The notes: generated by a model not told the origin, from the sequence alone. Counted from the first letter of the stretch, positions 9,018 to 18,169 are shown. The stretch: DNA of 64,000 bases from Mesorhizobium sp. SARCC-RB16n (GCF_008520305.1 NZ_ML703271.1:62001-126000); one strand, 5' to 3'. Program-made: numbers and translations.

Positions 9018-9797
9018 ATGACGGATCAGATCGGCAGCTACGCGACCTACCCCAGCCTCAAGGGCCGCAGCGTGTTCATCACCGGGGGCGGCAGCGGCAT
9101 CGGCGAAAGCCTGGTGCGCCATTTCTGCGCGCAAGGCAGCCGCGTCGCCTTTGTCGACCTGGCCGAGGAGCCTTCCCGGCGCCTGGTCGATGCGATCGCG
9201 ACCGAGGGACACGCCGCGCCGCTGTTCATTCCCTGCGACCTGCGCAATGTCGAAGAGCTGCAGGCCGCCACCGCGCAGGCGGCGCGGCACAACGGCCCGA
9301 TCCAGGCGCTGTGCAACAATGCCGGCAATGACGACCGCCACCAGACCAAGGACGTGACGGTGGCGTATTGGGACGACCGCATGGCGGTCAATCTGCGCCA
9401 CCAGTTCTTCGCCGCCCAGGCAGTGCGCCCGCAGATGAGCGCGCAGGGCGGCGGCTCGATCATCAATTTCGGTTCCATCACCTGGATGGTCGGCGATCCC
9501 GATTGCCCCGCCTACGTGACCGCCAAGGCGGCGGTGTACGGCATGACGCGAGCGCTGGCCCGCGAACTCGGCCCCGAGCGCATCCGCGTCAACTGCATGG
9601 TGCCTGGCTGGGTGATGACAGAGCGCCAGATGCGGTTGTGGCTGAACCCGGCCGGCGAACGCCAGATCTCGGAGCGGCAATGCCTGCCCGACCGGCTGCA
9701 GCCTTCCGATATCGCGCGCATGGCGCTGTTCCTCGCCGCCGACGACAGCCTGATGTGCACGAGCCAGCAGTTCATCGTCGATGCGGGTTGGGTGTGA
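9018..9797 (+). CDS. Short-chain dehydrogenase of the sugar/keto-deoxy-acid type
   Basis: Cytoplasmic SDR of 259 residues. TGGGSGIG cofactor motif (about 22-29), NNAG, catalytic Ser in NFGSITW and the YxxxK pair in PAYVTAKAA are intact; the late VPGWV motif is usual for the classical family. GAGGCGCG precedes the ATG. Two roles fit the neighbourhood: oxidation of the free aldose to its lactone, or oxidation of 2-keto-3-deoxypentonate at C4. The second would make a 2,4-diketo acid that an FAH-family hydrolase, encoded next, could split. I cannot choose between these from sequence alone. Confidence 0.82.
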   Translation: MTDQIGSYATYPSLKGRSVFITGGGSGIGESLVRHFCAQGSRVAFVDLAEEPSRRLVDAIATEGHAAPLFIPCDLRNVEELQAATAQAARHNGPIQALCNNAGNDDRHQTKDVTVAYWDDRMAVNLRHQFFAAQAVRPQMSAQGGGSIINFGSITWMVGDPDCPAYVTAKAAVYGMTRALARELGPERIRVNCMVPGWVMTERQMRLWLNPAGERQISERQCLPDRLQPSDIARMALFLAADDSLMCTSQQFIVDAGWV

Positions 9798-9829
9798 CTG
9801 GCACGGTCTCTAAGGAAGAAGGGTATTTC

Positions 9830-10828
9830 ATGCGTCTTGTTCAGTACACAACGCTCGATGGCGGCAGGCGGGTCGGCCTTGTCTCCGATGACGGCGATCG
9901 CCTGCATCCGCTCGAAAACACCAGCACGGTGCTGGAACTCGCCGAAGCGGCAATCGCGCAAGGCGCGTCCATCGCATCGCTGGTCGAGAAGCGGACGGGC
10001 ACTGCAACGATCGACTATGACGAGCTGTTGCGCGATGGCCGCGTGCTCGCTCCCGTCGACCATCCCGAACCGGCGCGGTTCCTGGTCACCGGCACCGGCC
10101 TGACCCACACCGGAAGTGCCGCCGCGCGCGACAAGATGCATGTGCTGACCCATGGCGAGGACGCAGAGGAATCGGATTCGCTGAAGATCTTCCGCATGGG
10201 CCTGGAAGGCGGCAAGCCCGGTGCCGGCAAGATCGGTATCCAGCCGGAATGGTTCTTCAAGGGCGTCGGCACCTGTGTCGTGCCGCCTGGCGCCGATCTG
10301 CCCATGCCGGCCTTCGCGCGCGCCGGCGCCGAAGAGGCCGAGATCGTCGGCCTCTACCTCAACGGGCCTGATGGCCGCCCCTATCGCATCGGCTATGCGC
10401 TGGGCAACGAATATTCCGACCATGTGACGGAGGCCGAGAACTACCTCTATCTCGCCCATTCCAAACTCCGCGCCTGTTCGATCGGACCCGAGATTTTGAT
10501 CGGCGACCTGCCCGAAGAGGTGCGCGGCCATTCCCGCATCCTGCGCGACGGCGCTGTCATCTGGGAACAGGACTTCCTGTCGGGCGAAGCGCACATGTCG
10601 CACTCGATCGCCAATCTCGAGCACTTCCATTTCCGCTACCCGATGCACCGCAGGGCGGGCGACCTGCACGCCTACTTCTTCGGCGCGGCGGTGATGAGCT
10701 ACGCCTCCGGCGTCAAGACGGCTTCCGGCGACGAGTATGAAATCCAGGCACAGACGTTCGGCAAGCCACTGCGCAACCGGATGGTTTCGGTGCCGGACGA
10801 GGGACTGGTCACCGTCACCCAGCTGTGA
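9830..10828 (+). CDS. gguC: GguC/AraD1-type FAH-family protein
   Basis: Fumarylacetoacetate-hydrolase superfamily protein of 332 residues, matching the length and opening (MRLVQYTTLDGGRRVGLV) of the GguC/AraD1 proteins found with sugar-acid genes in Agrobacterium and other proteobacteria. The core FAH region includes PEWFFKGVGTCVVPPG, the acidic metal ligands in GAEEAEIVGLY, and EYSDHVTEAENYLYLAHSKLRACSIGPE. FAH enzymes cleave C-C bonds next to a keto group or dehydrate keto-deoxy acids. The open frame extends far upstream, but GGAAGAAGGG just before the ATG at 9830 and the family length decide this start. It closes the enzyme set dehydratase, SDR and FAH protein; the importer operon begins 53 bp downstream in the same direction. 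Confidence 0.82.
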   Translation: MRLVQYTTLDGGRRVGLVSDDGDRLHPLENTSTVLELAEAAIAQGASIASLVEKRTGTATIDYDELLRDGRVLAPVDHPEPARFLVTGTGLTHTGSAAARDKMHVLTHGEDAEESDSLKIFRMGLEGGKPGAGKIGIQPEWFFKGVGTCVVPPGADLPMPAFARAGAEEAEIVGLYLNGPDGRPYRIGYALGNEYSDHVTEAENYLYLAHSKLRACSIGPEILIGDLPEEVRGHSRILRDGAVIWEQDFLSGEAHMSHSIANLEHFHFRYPMHRRAGDLHAYFFGAAVMSYASGVKTASGDEYEIQAQTFGKPLRNRMVSVPDEGLVTVTQL

Positions 10829-10881
10829 CGGCGAAAGCCCCGGAAATTACGGTCCAACAGAACGACAATGGGAGATTAAAA

Positions 10882-11907
10882 ATGGGACTGAAGAAAGCGT
10901 TCCTGAGACTAGCGACGATCGGGCTCGGTATCGGCCTGATGACATCGGCGGCGCTGGCCGCGAACCTGCGCGTGCTGGCCTGGGACGGCTACGCCGACCC
11001 AGACTGGGTGAAGGACTTCACCGCCGCCACCGGCATTGGCGTCGACGTCGTCTTCATCGGCAGCGATGACGAGATCTGGGCCAAGATTAAGGGCAGCGAA
11101 GGTCAGGACTTCGACGTCTTCGCCGTCAACACCGCCCAGCTGCAGCGCTATATCAAGGCCGATCTGGTGTCGCCGATCGACATCACCAAGCTGCCGAACC
11201 AGAAGGACGTGCTGCCGCGCTTCCGCGATCTGTCCCAGGTCAGCGGCGACACCAAGGACGGCAAGGTCTACGGCATTCCGTTCTGCTTCGATTCCATCGG
11301 GCTGATCTACGACACCGACAAGGTCAAGCCGGCGCCTACCTCGATGTCGGTCTTGTGGGATCCGGCCTACAAGGGCAAGATCCTCGCCTACGACAATGGC
11401 GAGCACAATTTCTCGTTCACCGCGCTGACGCTCGGCTACAAGGATCCGTTCAACCTCAATGCGGAGCAGATGGCTGCGGTCAAGGCCAAGCTGGTCGAGC
11501 TCAAGCGCAATGTGCTGAGCTTCTACACCACCGCCGACGAGGCGCAGCAGATCTACCAGAACAATGACGTTGCGCTGATCTGGGCCAATTATGGCCAGCA
11601 GCAGGTCAAGGCGCTGCAGAAGATCGGCGCCCATGTCGCCTACGTCAACCCGAGCGAAGGCGCGCTTGCCTGGCTCGACAACTGGGTGATCTCCAAAGGC
11701 GTCCGCGACAACGCGGCGGCCGAGAAGTGGATCGACTTCATGCTGACGAAGAAGATCGGCGGCGAGCTTTCCGAGCGTACCGGCTTCGGAAATACCGTGG
11801 TCGAGTCGAGCAGCGCCGGCGGCAACGACAAGCTGGTCTGGCTCAACAATGTCGAGGACCCGCTCAAGCGTTCGGACATGTGGAATGAGGTCAAGGCGAC
11901 ACCCTGA
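10882..11907 (+). CDS. PotD/PotF-like periplasmic substrate-binding protein
   Basis: Substrate-binding protein of a spermidine/putrescine-type ABC importer, 341 residues. The N-terminus is a clear Sec signal peptide (MGLKKAFLRLATIGLGIGLM followed by a small-residue site ending ALAAN). The mature part opens with LRVLAWDGYADPDWVKDFTAATGI, the PotD-like fold start. A frame opens 57 bp earlier, but GGGAG shortly before the ATG at 10882 and the signal peptide position fix the start. It lies 53 bp after the FAH gene on the same strand and could be co-transcribed with the sugar-acid operon. Members of this family also bind opines, amino acids and other cations, so polyamine is only a family label. 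Confidence 0.85.
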   Translation: MGLKKAFLRLATIGLGIGLMTSAALAANLRVLAWDGYADPDWVKDFTAATGIGVDVVFIGSDDEIWAKIKGSEGQDFDVFAVNTAQLQRYIKADLVSPIDITKLPNQKDVLPRFRDLSQVSGDTKDGKVYGIPFCFDSIGLIYDTDKVKPAPTSMSVLWDPAYKGKILAYDNGEHNFSFTALTLGYKDPFNLNAEQMAAVKAKLVELKRNVLSFYTTADEAQQIYQNNDVALIWANYGQQQVKALQKIGAHVAYVNPSEGALAWLDNWVISKGVRDNAAAEKWIDFMLTKKIGGELSERTGFGNTVVESSSAGGNDKLVWLNNVEDPLKRSDMWNEVKATP

Positions 11908-11934
11908 TCCTTTCGCGCCTGACTTCGAAGGACC

Positions 11935-11961
11935 CGGCGGTCCGGACGTTCCGGACCGCCG
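11935..11961 (+). promoter_or_regulatory. Strong stem-loop between binding-protein gene and ATPase gene
   Basis: A perfect 12-bp inverted repeat, CGGCGGTCCGGA and TCCGGACCGCCG separated by CGT, lies 27 bp after the binding-protein stop and 21 bp before the ATPase start. No run of T follows, so it is not a classical terminator. Such hairpins after binding-protein genes usually protect the upstream mRNA from 3' decay and lower downstream expression; that role is inferred here. Confidence 0.75.
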
Positions 11962-11982
11962 AAGCGTATGCGAGAATATTCC

Positions 11983-13086
11983 ATGAACCAGAACATCGAC
12001 CTCTTGACGCTGCGGTCCGTCTCGAAATCCTACGGCACGGTTCCCGTGCTGCACGACATCGACCTGTCGATCCGGGATGGTGAGTTCCTCACCGTTCTTG
12101 GACCGTCAGGCTCCGGGAAGACCACGGTCCTGCGGCTAATCGGCGGACTGGAGCCGCTGACCGCGGGCGAAATCCGGCTGGACGGCCAGGACATCAGCCG
12201 CATGCCGATCAACAAGCGGCCGTTCAACACCGTGTTCCAGGACTATGCGCTGTTCCCGCACATGACCGTTTCCGGCAATGTCGGCTACGGGCTTTCGGTG
12301 CGCCATATCAAGCGCAAGGAGATCGCAAGCCGTGTGTCGCAAGCCCTCGAACTGGTGCAGCTCGGGCGTTTCGCCGAGCGCTTTCCGGCGCAGCTTTCCG
12401 GCGGGCAGCGCCAGCGTGTCGCGCTCGCCCGGGCGCTGATCTGCCAGCCGCGCCTGATCCTGCTCGACGAGCCGCTCGCGGCACTCGACCTCGAACTGCG
12501 CCGGCAGATGCAGGAATTCCTGAAATCCATCCAGCGCGAAATCAAGACCACTTTCCTGTTCGTCACCCACGACCAGGAAGAAGCGATCGGCATGGCTGAT
12601 CGGATCTGCGTCATGCAGGCCGGCCATATCCGTCAGCTCGGTACGCCGCATGAGCTCTACTACAAGCCGAATTGCGAATTCGTGGCGCGCTTCTTCGGCG
12701 AGAACAATCTGGTGGCTGGAAAACTTGGGCCGGTCCAGGGCGAGCAGCGCCCGATCGAGACGGCCCTTGGACGCCTGGTCTGTTCGATCTGCGACCAGCC
12801 GCATCTGAAGACCGCCCCCGACGGGGTCAGCGCCTTCGCGGCGTTCCGTCCCGAAGCCTTGCATCTTGCGGATGCCAAGGATGGCGCCAACCGCTTTTCC
12901 GGCACCATTACCGATCTGGCCTTTGCCGGCTCGTCGACGGTCGCAACGATCATGGCTGGGGCGAACGATGCCGCGCAGCGCCTGCGACTGCGCATGCCAA
13001 GCCGGATCGACGGCAGCGCGCTGAAATCCGGCGAGATGGTCTCGCTTTGCTTTGCGCCGCATGAAGGCCATCTGGTGCTGGCATGA
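11983..13086 (+). CDS. PotA/PotG-like ABC importer ATP-binding subunit
   Basis: Cytoplasmic ATPase of the polyamine-type importer, about 367 residues. Walker A GPSGSGKT, Q-loop VFQDYALFPHMTV, signature LSGGQRQR, Walker B LILLDEP and H-loop FVTHDQEEA are canonical. The C-terminal third is a TOBE-type regulatory domain (FRPEALHL region onward). Two ATGs are possible, 11968 and 11983; neither has a strong ribosome site, and I prefer 11983 because GCGAGA lies upstream at usable spacing. The stop overlaps the first permease gene as ATGA. Substrate follows the binding protein and is not defined here. Confidence 0.87.
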   Translation: MNQNIDLLTLRSVSKSYGTVPVLHDIDLSIRDGEFLTVLGPSGSGKTTVLRLIGGLEPLTAGEIRLDGQDISRMPINKRPFNTVFQDYALFPHMTVSGNVGYGLSVRHIKRKEIASRVSQALELVQLGRFAERFPAQLSGGQRQRVALARALICQPRLILLDEPLAALDLELRRQMQEFLKSIQREIKTTFLFVTHDQEEAIGMADRICVMQAGHIRQLGTPHELYYKPNCEFVARFFGENNLVAGKLGPVQGEQRPIETALGRLVCSICDQPHLKTAPDGVSAFAAFRPEALHLADAKDGANRFSGTITDLAFAGSSTVATIMAGANDAAQRLRLRMPSRIDGSALKSGEMVSLCFAPHEGHLVLA

Positions 13087-13955
13087 GCAGAGCCGGCTCG
13101 ACGCACTCTGCGGAAGGTCGCTTGTCGCAGCTGGTTACAGTGCTGGCGTTTGCCCTGCCTGTCATCTTCGTCCTCGTGCCGCTGGCGATCTTCCTGGTCT
13201 ACAGTTTCTTCGGCGTCGACCAGGGCACGATCGTCTACGCGCCGACGCTCAGCAACTATGTCAGGTTCTTCACCGATCCGATCTTTCTGCCGGTGTTCTG
13301 GAACACCATCGTGCTCTGTGTGTCAGTCGCTGTCATCTGCATCCTGCTTGCCTATCCCGCCGCCTATTTCCTGACGACGCTGAAAGGGCGGTGGCGCTAT
13401 GCCTTGCTGATGCTGCTCCTGGTGCCGCTGCTGATGAGCTACGTCATCAAGATCTATGCGATCCGCAGCATCCTCGGCCTCAACGGCTTCCTCAACAAAG
13501 CGCTGGTGGCGCTCGGCATCCTGGATCAGCCATCGACGCTTTTCGTCTTCAACATGAACGCCATCCTTTTGACGCTGAGCCTGCTTTTGATCCCTTTCGC
13601 CATCCTGCCGATCTTCCTGTCGCTGGAGCGGATCCCGCAGACCTTGCTGCGTGCCTCGGACGATCTGGGCGCGAGCAGCCTGCAGACATTCCTGCGCATC
13701 ACCTTGCCGCTCAGCCTGCCCGGCGTCGCCTCGGCGGCAAGCTTCGTCTTCGTGCTTGCGATCGGCGACTTCTTGACGCCGCAGATGGTCGGCGGGATCA
13801 GCGGCTTCACCTTCGGCCGCATCCTCTACAGCCAGTTCGGCACTGCCTACAACTGGCCGTTCGGCGCGGCGCTGTCGGTGGCGCTGGCGATCGTGGTGAT
13901 CTGCGCAATCCTCGTCGGCGAAAGGTTTGGACGCAGCCGGGGGACGTCAGTATGA
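13083..13955 (+). CDS. PotB/PotH-like ABC importer permease
   Basis: Inner-membrane permease of 290 residues with about six transmembrane segments. The first hydrophobic helix follows a short polar N-terminus, then a periplasmic loop with YSFFGVDQGTIVYAPTLSNY. The cytoplasmic EAA-type coupling loop is RIPQTLLRASDDLGASSLQTFLRITLPLSLPG, where the usual EA is RA. The segment FVLAIGDFLTPQMVGG is typical of this family. The gene overlaps both neighbours by ATGA, so it is translated together with the ATPase and the second permease. Confidence 0.88.
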   Translation: MSRAGSTHSAEGRLSQLVTVLAFALPVIFVLVPLAIFLVYSFFGVDQGTIVYAPTLSNYVRFFTDPIFLPVFWNTIVLCVSVAVICILLAYPAAYFLTTLKGRWRYALLMLLLVPLLMSYVIKIYAIRSILGLNGFLNKALVALGILDQPSTLFVFNMNAILLTLSLLLIPFAILPIFLSLERIPQTLLRASDDLGASSLQTFLRITLPLSLPGVASAASFVFVLAIGDFLTPQMVGGISGFTFGRILYSQFGTAYNWPFGAALSVALAIVVICAILVGERFGRSRGTSV

Positions 13956-14749
13956 GCGCGCCCCGGCCTTCCACGATCTTCCTGGCCGCGATCACGGCGC
14001 TGGTCGCGGTGCTGCTCTACAGCCCATTGTTCGTGCCGATCGTGTCGTCGTTCTTCACCATTTCACATGGCAATGTCGACTGGTCGTCGCCCACCCTTTC
14101 GACCTATGTGGCGCTGGCTGGAAACCATGAGATCCTGGCCGCCTTGCGCACCACGCTGATCGTTGGTCTCTGCACCGTCGTGCTCTCGGTGGTCAGCGGA
14201 ACGCTGCTGGCGCTCTACTATCACGGTCGCCGCTTCGGACGCTCTTACCTGCAGTTCATCATCTTCCTGCCGTTCCTGATGCCACCGATCATCAGCGGCC
14301 TGGCACTGCTGATCTTCTTCCGCGAGATCGGCCTCGAGCGCTCGCTGCTGACCGTCGTCATCGGCCACACGGTGTTCGTGCTGGCAATCGTCTATCGCAC
14401 CGTGCTGATGCGGCTGCAGTCGATGAGCCGCACGCTGGTCGAGGCATCCTACGATCTCGGCGCGACGGGCTGGCAGACCTTCTGGCGCATCATCCTGCCG
14501 AACCTGTCGAGCGCCATGGTCGGGGGCGCCATCCTGGCCTTCGCGCTGTCGTTCGACGAAACCATGATCACCATCCTCGTCACCGGCACGCAAAGCACGC
14601 TGCCGGTCAGGCTGTGGGCGATGATGCGGCTTGGCTTTTCGCCCGACATCAACGCGCTGGTGGCGCTGATCCTGATGTTCACCGTGCTGCTCTGCGTGCT
14701 TGCTGCCCGTTTTCTGATCCCCAGGCAGATGGCGACGGAACGGACCTGA
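13952..14749 (+). CDS. PotC/PotI-like ABC importer permease
   Basis: Second permease of the polyamine-type importer, 265 residues, about six membrane spans. The EAA loop reads RTLVEASYDLGATGWQTFWRIILPNL, and ALSFDETMITILVTG after it matches PotC/PotI. The start is the ATG overlapping the preceding stop; the longer open frame is an out-of-register shadow of the first permease. This is the last gene of the plus-strand run beginning at 6482 or 10882. Only 17 bp separate its stop from the stop of the convergent FAD-linked dehydrogenase gene. Confidence 0.88.
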   Translation: MSAPRPSTIFLAAITALVAVLLYSPLFVPIVSSFFTISHGNVDWSSPTLSTYVALAGNHEILAALRTTLIVGLCTVVLSVVSGTLLALYYHGRRFGRSYLQFIIFLPFLMPPIISGLALLIFFREIGLERSLLTVVIGHTVFVLAIVYRTVLMRLQSMSRTLVEASYDLGATGWQTFWRIILPNLSSAMVGGAILAFALSFDETMITILVTGTQSTLPVRLWAMMRLGFSPDINALVALILMFTVLLCVLAARFLIPRQMATERT

Positions 14750-14766
14750 GTTTCAAGCCAGGATGA

Positions 14767-16170
14767 TCATCCGGCAGAAATAGTTGGGTCGAGGTTGAAG
14801 ACGCGACCCGGATTGAGGATGTTCTTCGGATCGAGCGCCGTCTTCAGCCGCCGCATCGTGGCGATTTCAGTGTCGCTGCGCACCAGATGCAGCCACTGCT
14901 TCTTGTCGAGGCCGATGCCATGCTCGGCCGACACGCCGCCTCCGGCCGCCGCCACGCCGCGATAGATGATGCCATATGCCGCCGCCGGATCCTTGGTCAG
15001 GACCTGATAGTGCAGGTTGCCGTCGCCGAGATGGCCGAAGACATAGATGTCGGCGCCGGGATCGACGGCATGGATGGCGGCGTCGGCTTCTTGCAGGAAT
15101 GCTCCCATCCTCCGCAACGGGATGCTGACGTCGACGCCGATCAGGCCTTTGATCGAAAACAGAACGCGGTTGGCGTCTTCGCGCACATCCCAGAGCGCGC
15201 GGAATTCGCGCGGCGATTGCGAGACGACCACATCGTCGACGACGCCGTCCTCGACCGCCTGCATCAGGACCTCGGCGAAGCGCTCGCCGTCGCGTTCGGG
15301 CTCGCTGCCCTGGATTTCGGCCAGCACATAGACCGGCGAGCCAGCCGGCAACGGCGCCGGCATGGTCATGCTGGCAACCATGACGTCATAGAGCGGCGCG
15401 AAATTGACCTCATAGGCCGACAACAACGGGCCGAGCCTGAGCCGCAACAATCCCAGCAGGGCGATCGCCGCATCGAGCGAAGGCAGCGCGCAGAAGGCGT
15501 TCACCTCGGACGCGGGCTTGGGATGCAGCCTGAGCGCGGCGCGGGTGACGACGCCGAGCGTCCCTTCAGCGCCGATGAAGAGTTGGCTGAGGTCGTAGCC
15601 GGAATTGTCCTTGGGCAGGCCTTTGAGCGACGTCAGAACGCTGCCATCGGCAAGGACCGCCTCGAGCCCCAGCACCTGCGCCCGGTACATGCCGTAGCGC
15701 AGCACGCGGATGCCGCCGGCATTGGTGGCGATGTTGCCGCCGACCGTGGCGGAGCCCCGCGCGCCGATATCGACACCGAACATCAGTTCGGCGCCGTCGG
15801 CGGCCTCCTGCACCGCCTGCAGGGTGGCACCGGCTTCGGCAACGATGGTGGCGGCTTGACGATCCGGCGCGGCAAGGCCGGTCATGCGCTCCAGCGACAG
15901 CACGATCTCGTCCGGCTGGACGCGTGCGCCACCGGCCAGTCCGGTGCGTCCGCCCTGGACGACGACTGGCTGGCCGAGAGCGTTGCACGCTGCCAGCACG
16001 GCCGCGACACCATCGGTATCGCGCGGACGCAACACGGCTTCAGGAAGGGCGCCGAGCTTGCCGTCGGGATCGTCGCGATAGCGCTGGTCGACGTCGGAGC
16101 CGGCGAGCACACCGCCCACGCCCAGCCTGTCGCCAAGCGCGGAGAGAAGCTGTTGTGTTTCAGGCGACAT
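14767..16170 (-). CDS. FAD-linked D-2-hydroxyacid dehydrogenase (GlcD/D2HGDH family)
   Basis: Flavoprotein of 467 residues that oxidises a D-2-hydroxy acid to the 2-oxo acid. The N-terminal FAD-binding half has VVQGGRTGLAGGA (residues about 75-87) and the conserved GSATVGGNIATNAGG segment; the C-terminal substrate domain shows the metal-binding motif FGHLGDGNLHY and the final EHGIGLDKKQWL. The frame opens 141 bp upstream, but that part would overlap the regulator gene, and the family start MSPETQQLL at 16170 lies 16 bp after its stop. D-2-hydroxyglutarate, D-lactate and glycolate are all known substrates in the family. In an operon with a hydroxylysine-type kinase and lyase, D-2-hydroxyglutarate is attractive but unproven. 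Confidence 0.85.
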   Translation of the reverse strand: MSPETQQLLSALGDRLGVGGVLAGSDVDQRYRDDPDGKLGALPEAVLRPRDTDGVAAVLAACNALGQPVVVQGGRTGLAGGARVQPDEIVLSLERMTGLAAPDRQAATIVAEAGATLQAVQEAADGAELMFGVDIGARGSATVGGNIATNAGGIRVLRYGMYRAQVLGLEAVLADGSVLTSLKGLPKDNSGYDLSQLFIGAEGTLGVVTRAALRLHPKPASEVNAFCALPSLDAAIALLGLLRLRLGPLLSAYEVNFAPLYDVMVASMTMPAPLPAGSPVYVLAEIQGSEPERDGERFAEVLMQAVEDGVVDDVVVSQSPREFRALWDVREDANRVLFSIKGLIGVDVSIPLRRMGAFLQEADAAIHAVDPGADIYVFGHLGDGNLHYQVLTKDPAAAYGIIYRGVAAAGGGVSAEHGIGLDKKQWLHLVRSDTEIATMRRLKTALDPKNILNPGRVFNLDPTISAG

Positions 16171-16186
16171 TGCCAATCCTGTTCCA

Positions 16187-16840
16187 TCAGTCGGCGCGAA
16201 GATTTTCCGAGAGAACCGCGGCCGCCGCGGCGATGTCCTGTTCAAGGGATGCGCGAACGGCTGGACCGTTGCGCTGTTCCAGCGCGACGACGATCCTGCG
16301 GTGTGCGTCATTGGATTGCGGAATGTAGCGGTCAGCCCGCATCAGGACCTTGAGATAGGGTCCAACCCGACCCCAGAGATCGCGGATCATGTTCAAGAGG
16401 ATCGGCGCGCCGGCGTGCTCATAGATAGCAAAATGGAAGGCCTCGTTCAGGGAAAGATAGGCCCCGGCGTCGCCGGCCTCGATGGCGCGCTGCATGCCGG
16501 CGAGCGCGGCCTGTATGTCGACCAGCGCGCTCTCACTCATCCGCGTGGCCGCCATCTCGCCGGCCAATCCCTCGACGGCGATGCGGATGCGCGTCAGTTC
16601 CTCGAAAGCGGGCTCGGACAGCAAGGGCACGATGATCGAGCGGTTGTTCTGCATTTCCAGAAGCCGCTCGGCGACCAGCCTTTGCAGCGCCTCGCGGATC
16701 GGCGTGGTCGAAATGCCAAAGGTTTCGGCAAGCTTGCGGATGACAAGCGTCTGGCCGGGGCTGAAACCGCCTGAAATCAATTCCTGCTTGAGCGCGCCAT
16801 AGGCGCGATCATTGAGGGTTTGATGTTCGAGCTTCAGCAT
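16187..16840 (-). CDS. GntR-family (FCD-type) transcriptional regulator
   Basis: Regulator of 217 residues: N-terminal winged helix (LNDRAYGALKQELISGGFSPGQTLVIRKLAETFGISTTPIREALQRL, about 9-55) and an all-helical FCD ligand domain with the conserved NEAFHFAIYEHAG and SNDAHRRIVVALE metal-ligand motifs. It sits inside the operon, 15 bp after the lyase stop and 16 bp before the dehydrogenase start, so it is probably autoregulated with the whole unit. An imperfect palindrome at 20547-20572 upstream of the first operon gene is a reasonable candidate operator. Confidence 0.87.
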   Translation of the reverse strand: MLKLEHQTLNDRAYGALKQELISGGFSPGQTLVIRKLAETFGISTTPIREALQRLVAERLLEMQNNRSIIVPLLSEPAFEELTRIRIAVEGLAGEMAATRMSESALVDIQAALAGMQRAIEAGDAGAYLSLNEAFHFAIYEHAGAPILLNMIRDLWGRVGPYLKVLMRADRYIPQSNDAHRRIVVALEQRNGPAVRASLEQDIAAAAAVLSENLRAD

Positions 16841-16855
16841 GCGCGCCCGCTCAGC

Positions 16856-18169
16856 TCACCATTTCGACAGTGCGAGGTCGAGCGTCTCGGCCAGTTGCTC
16901 GGCATTGTCCCTGGCAAAGGGCAGCGGCGGCCTGATCTTCAGCACATTGCCGCGCGGACCGCAGGACGAAATCAGCACGCCGTCCTCGCGCATGGTTTCG
17001 ACGACGGATGAGGTCTTGGCAGCGGCAGTGGCCCCATCCTCTGCCGCCAGCTCGACGCCGAAATAGAGGCCATTGTGCCTGACGTCGGCGACCATGCCGT
17101 GCCGCCTCTGCAAGGCGCGCAGCAGGTCTCCCGTATAGGCGCCCACGTTTCGTGCGTTCTCGATCAGTCCCTCGCCTTCGATCACCTCAAGCACGGCGAT
17201 ACCGACGGCGGCCGCGACCGGATTGCCGCCGAAGGTGTTGAAGTAGCCGGTGTTCGAACCGAACGAGCTCACCAGCTGCGGCCGCACGATCACCGCGCCC
17301 ATTGGATGCCCATCGCCGATCGGCTTGCCCATGGTGACGATGTCCGGCTCGAGGCCATAATTGGCGAAGCCCCACATGCCCTGGCCAAGCCGGCCGAAAC
17401 CGGACTGGACTTCGTCGGCGATGACGATGCCGCCCGCCTTCCTGACGTGATCGGCCACCTCGCGCATGACGGCCGCATCGGGGAAGAAGATGCCGTCGCT
17501 GGAAAAGGCCGAGTCGAGAAGCAGCGCCGCCGGGCGGATGTTTTGCGCGCGCATATCCTCGATCGCGGCGGCGACATTTTTGGCGAAGTCATGGGCGGCG
17601 CGGCCATGGTCGCGGAACGTGTCCGGCGCTGCCACGGTGCGATGCTGCGCGGGCACGCCCGCTGCTCCGACCGCTGCCGGCGACAGCTGCGCTGTCGCGA
17701 TGGTGGCGCCGTGATAGGCGAAATCGGTGATGATCACGCCAGTGTTGCCGCTGGAGTGCTGGGCGATGCGGATGGCGAGGTCGTTGGCCTCGCTGCCGGT
17801 GCAGGTGAACATGGCGTGGCCGAGATGGAGCGGAAGCGTGCCGAGCAGCTTTTCCGCGTAATCGAGGATGATCTCGCTGAGGTAGCGCGTGTGGGTGTTG
17901 AGCGTGGCTGCCTGCCCCGACAAGGCCTCGACGACGCGTGGATGGCAGTGTCCGACCGAGGCGACGTTGTTGTAGGCGTCGAGGAATTTTCGGCCCTGCG
18001 AATCGTAAAGCCAGACACCGCTGCCGCGCACCAGATGGATCGGGTTGCGGTAAAAGGCGCGATAGGTCGGCCCGAGCAACCTGGCGCGGCGTTCGAGCAG
18101 CGCGCGCCCTTGTGCGGAAACTCCGGCATCGGCAGAGGCACTTGCGGGCAAGGACTGAGACACGGGCAT
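16856..18169 (-). CDS. Class III PLP enzyme, PHYKPL/ETNPPL-like phospho-lyase
   Basis: PLP enzyme of 437 residues in aminotransferase class III. It contains FLDAYNNVASVGHCHPRVVEA (about 62-83) and NTHTRYLSEIILDYAEKL, which closely follow the animal AGXT2L1/AGXT2L2 proteins, now known as O-phosphoethanolamine and 5-phosphohydroxylysine phospho-lyases. The PLP pocket is intact: GSEAND at 125-130, AYHG at 151-154, DEVQ at 252-255 and the Schiff-base Lys282 in TMGKPIGDG. The next upstream gene, a hydroxylysine-kinase-like protein, ends one base before this start, the pairing expected for kinase plus phospho-lyase. The expected reaction is loss of ammonia and phosphate to give an aldehyde. Ordinary transaminase activity cannot be excluded. 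Confidence 0.82.
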   Translation of the reverse strand: MPVSQSLPASASADAGVSAQGRALLERRARLLGPTYRAFYRNPIHLVRGSGVWLYDSQGRKFLDAYNNVASVGHCHPRVVEALSGQAATLNTHTRYLSEIILDYAEKLLGTLPLHLGHAMFTCTGSEANDLAIRIAQHSSGNTGVIITDFAYHGATIATAQLSPAAVGAAGVPAQHRTVAAPDTFRDHGRAAHDFAKNVAAAIEDMRAQNIRPAALLLDSAFSSDGIFFPDAAVMREVADHVRKAGGIVIADEVQSGFGRLGQGMWGFANYGLEPDIVTMGKPIGDGHPMGAVIVRPQLVSSFGSNTGYFNTFGGNPVAAAVGIAVLEVIEGEGLIENARNVGAYTGDLLRALQRRHGMVADVRHNGLYFGVELAAEDGATAAAKTSSVVETMREDGVLISSCGPRGNVLKIRPPLPFARDNAEQLAETLDLALSKW

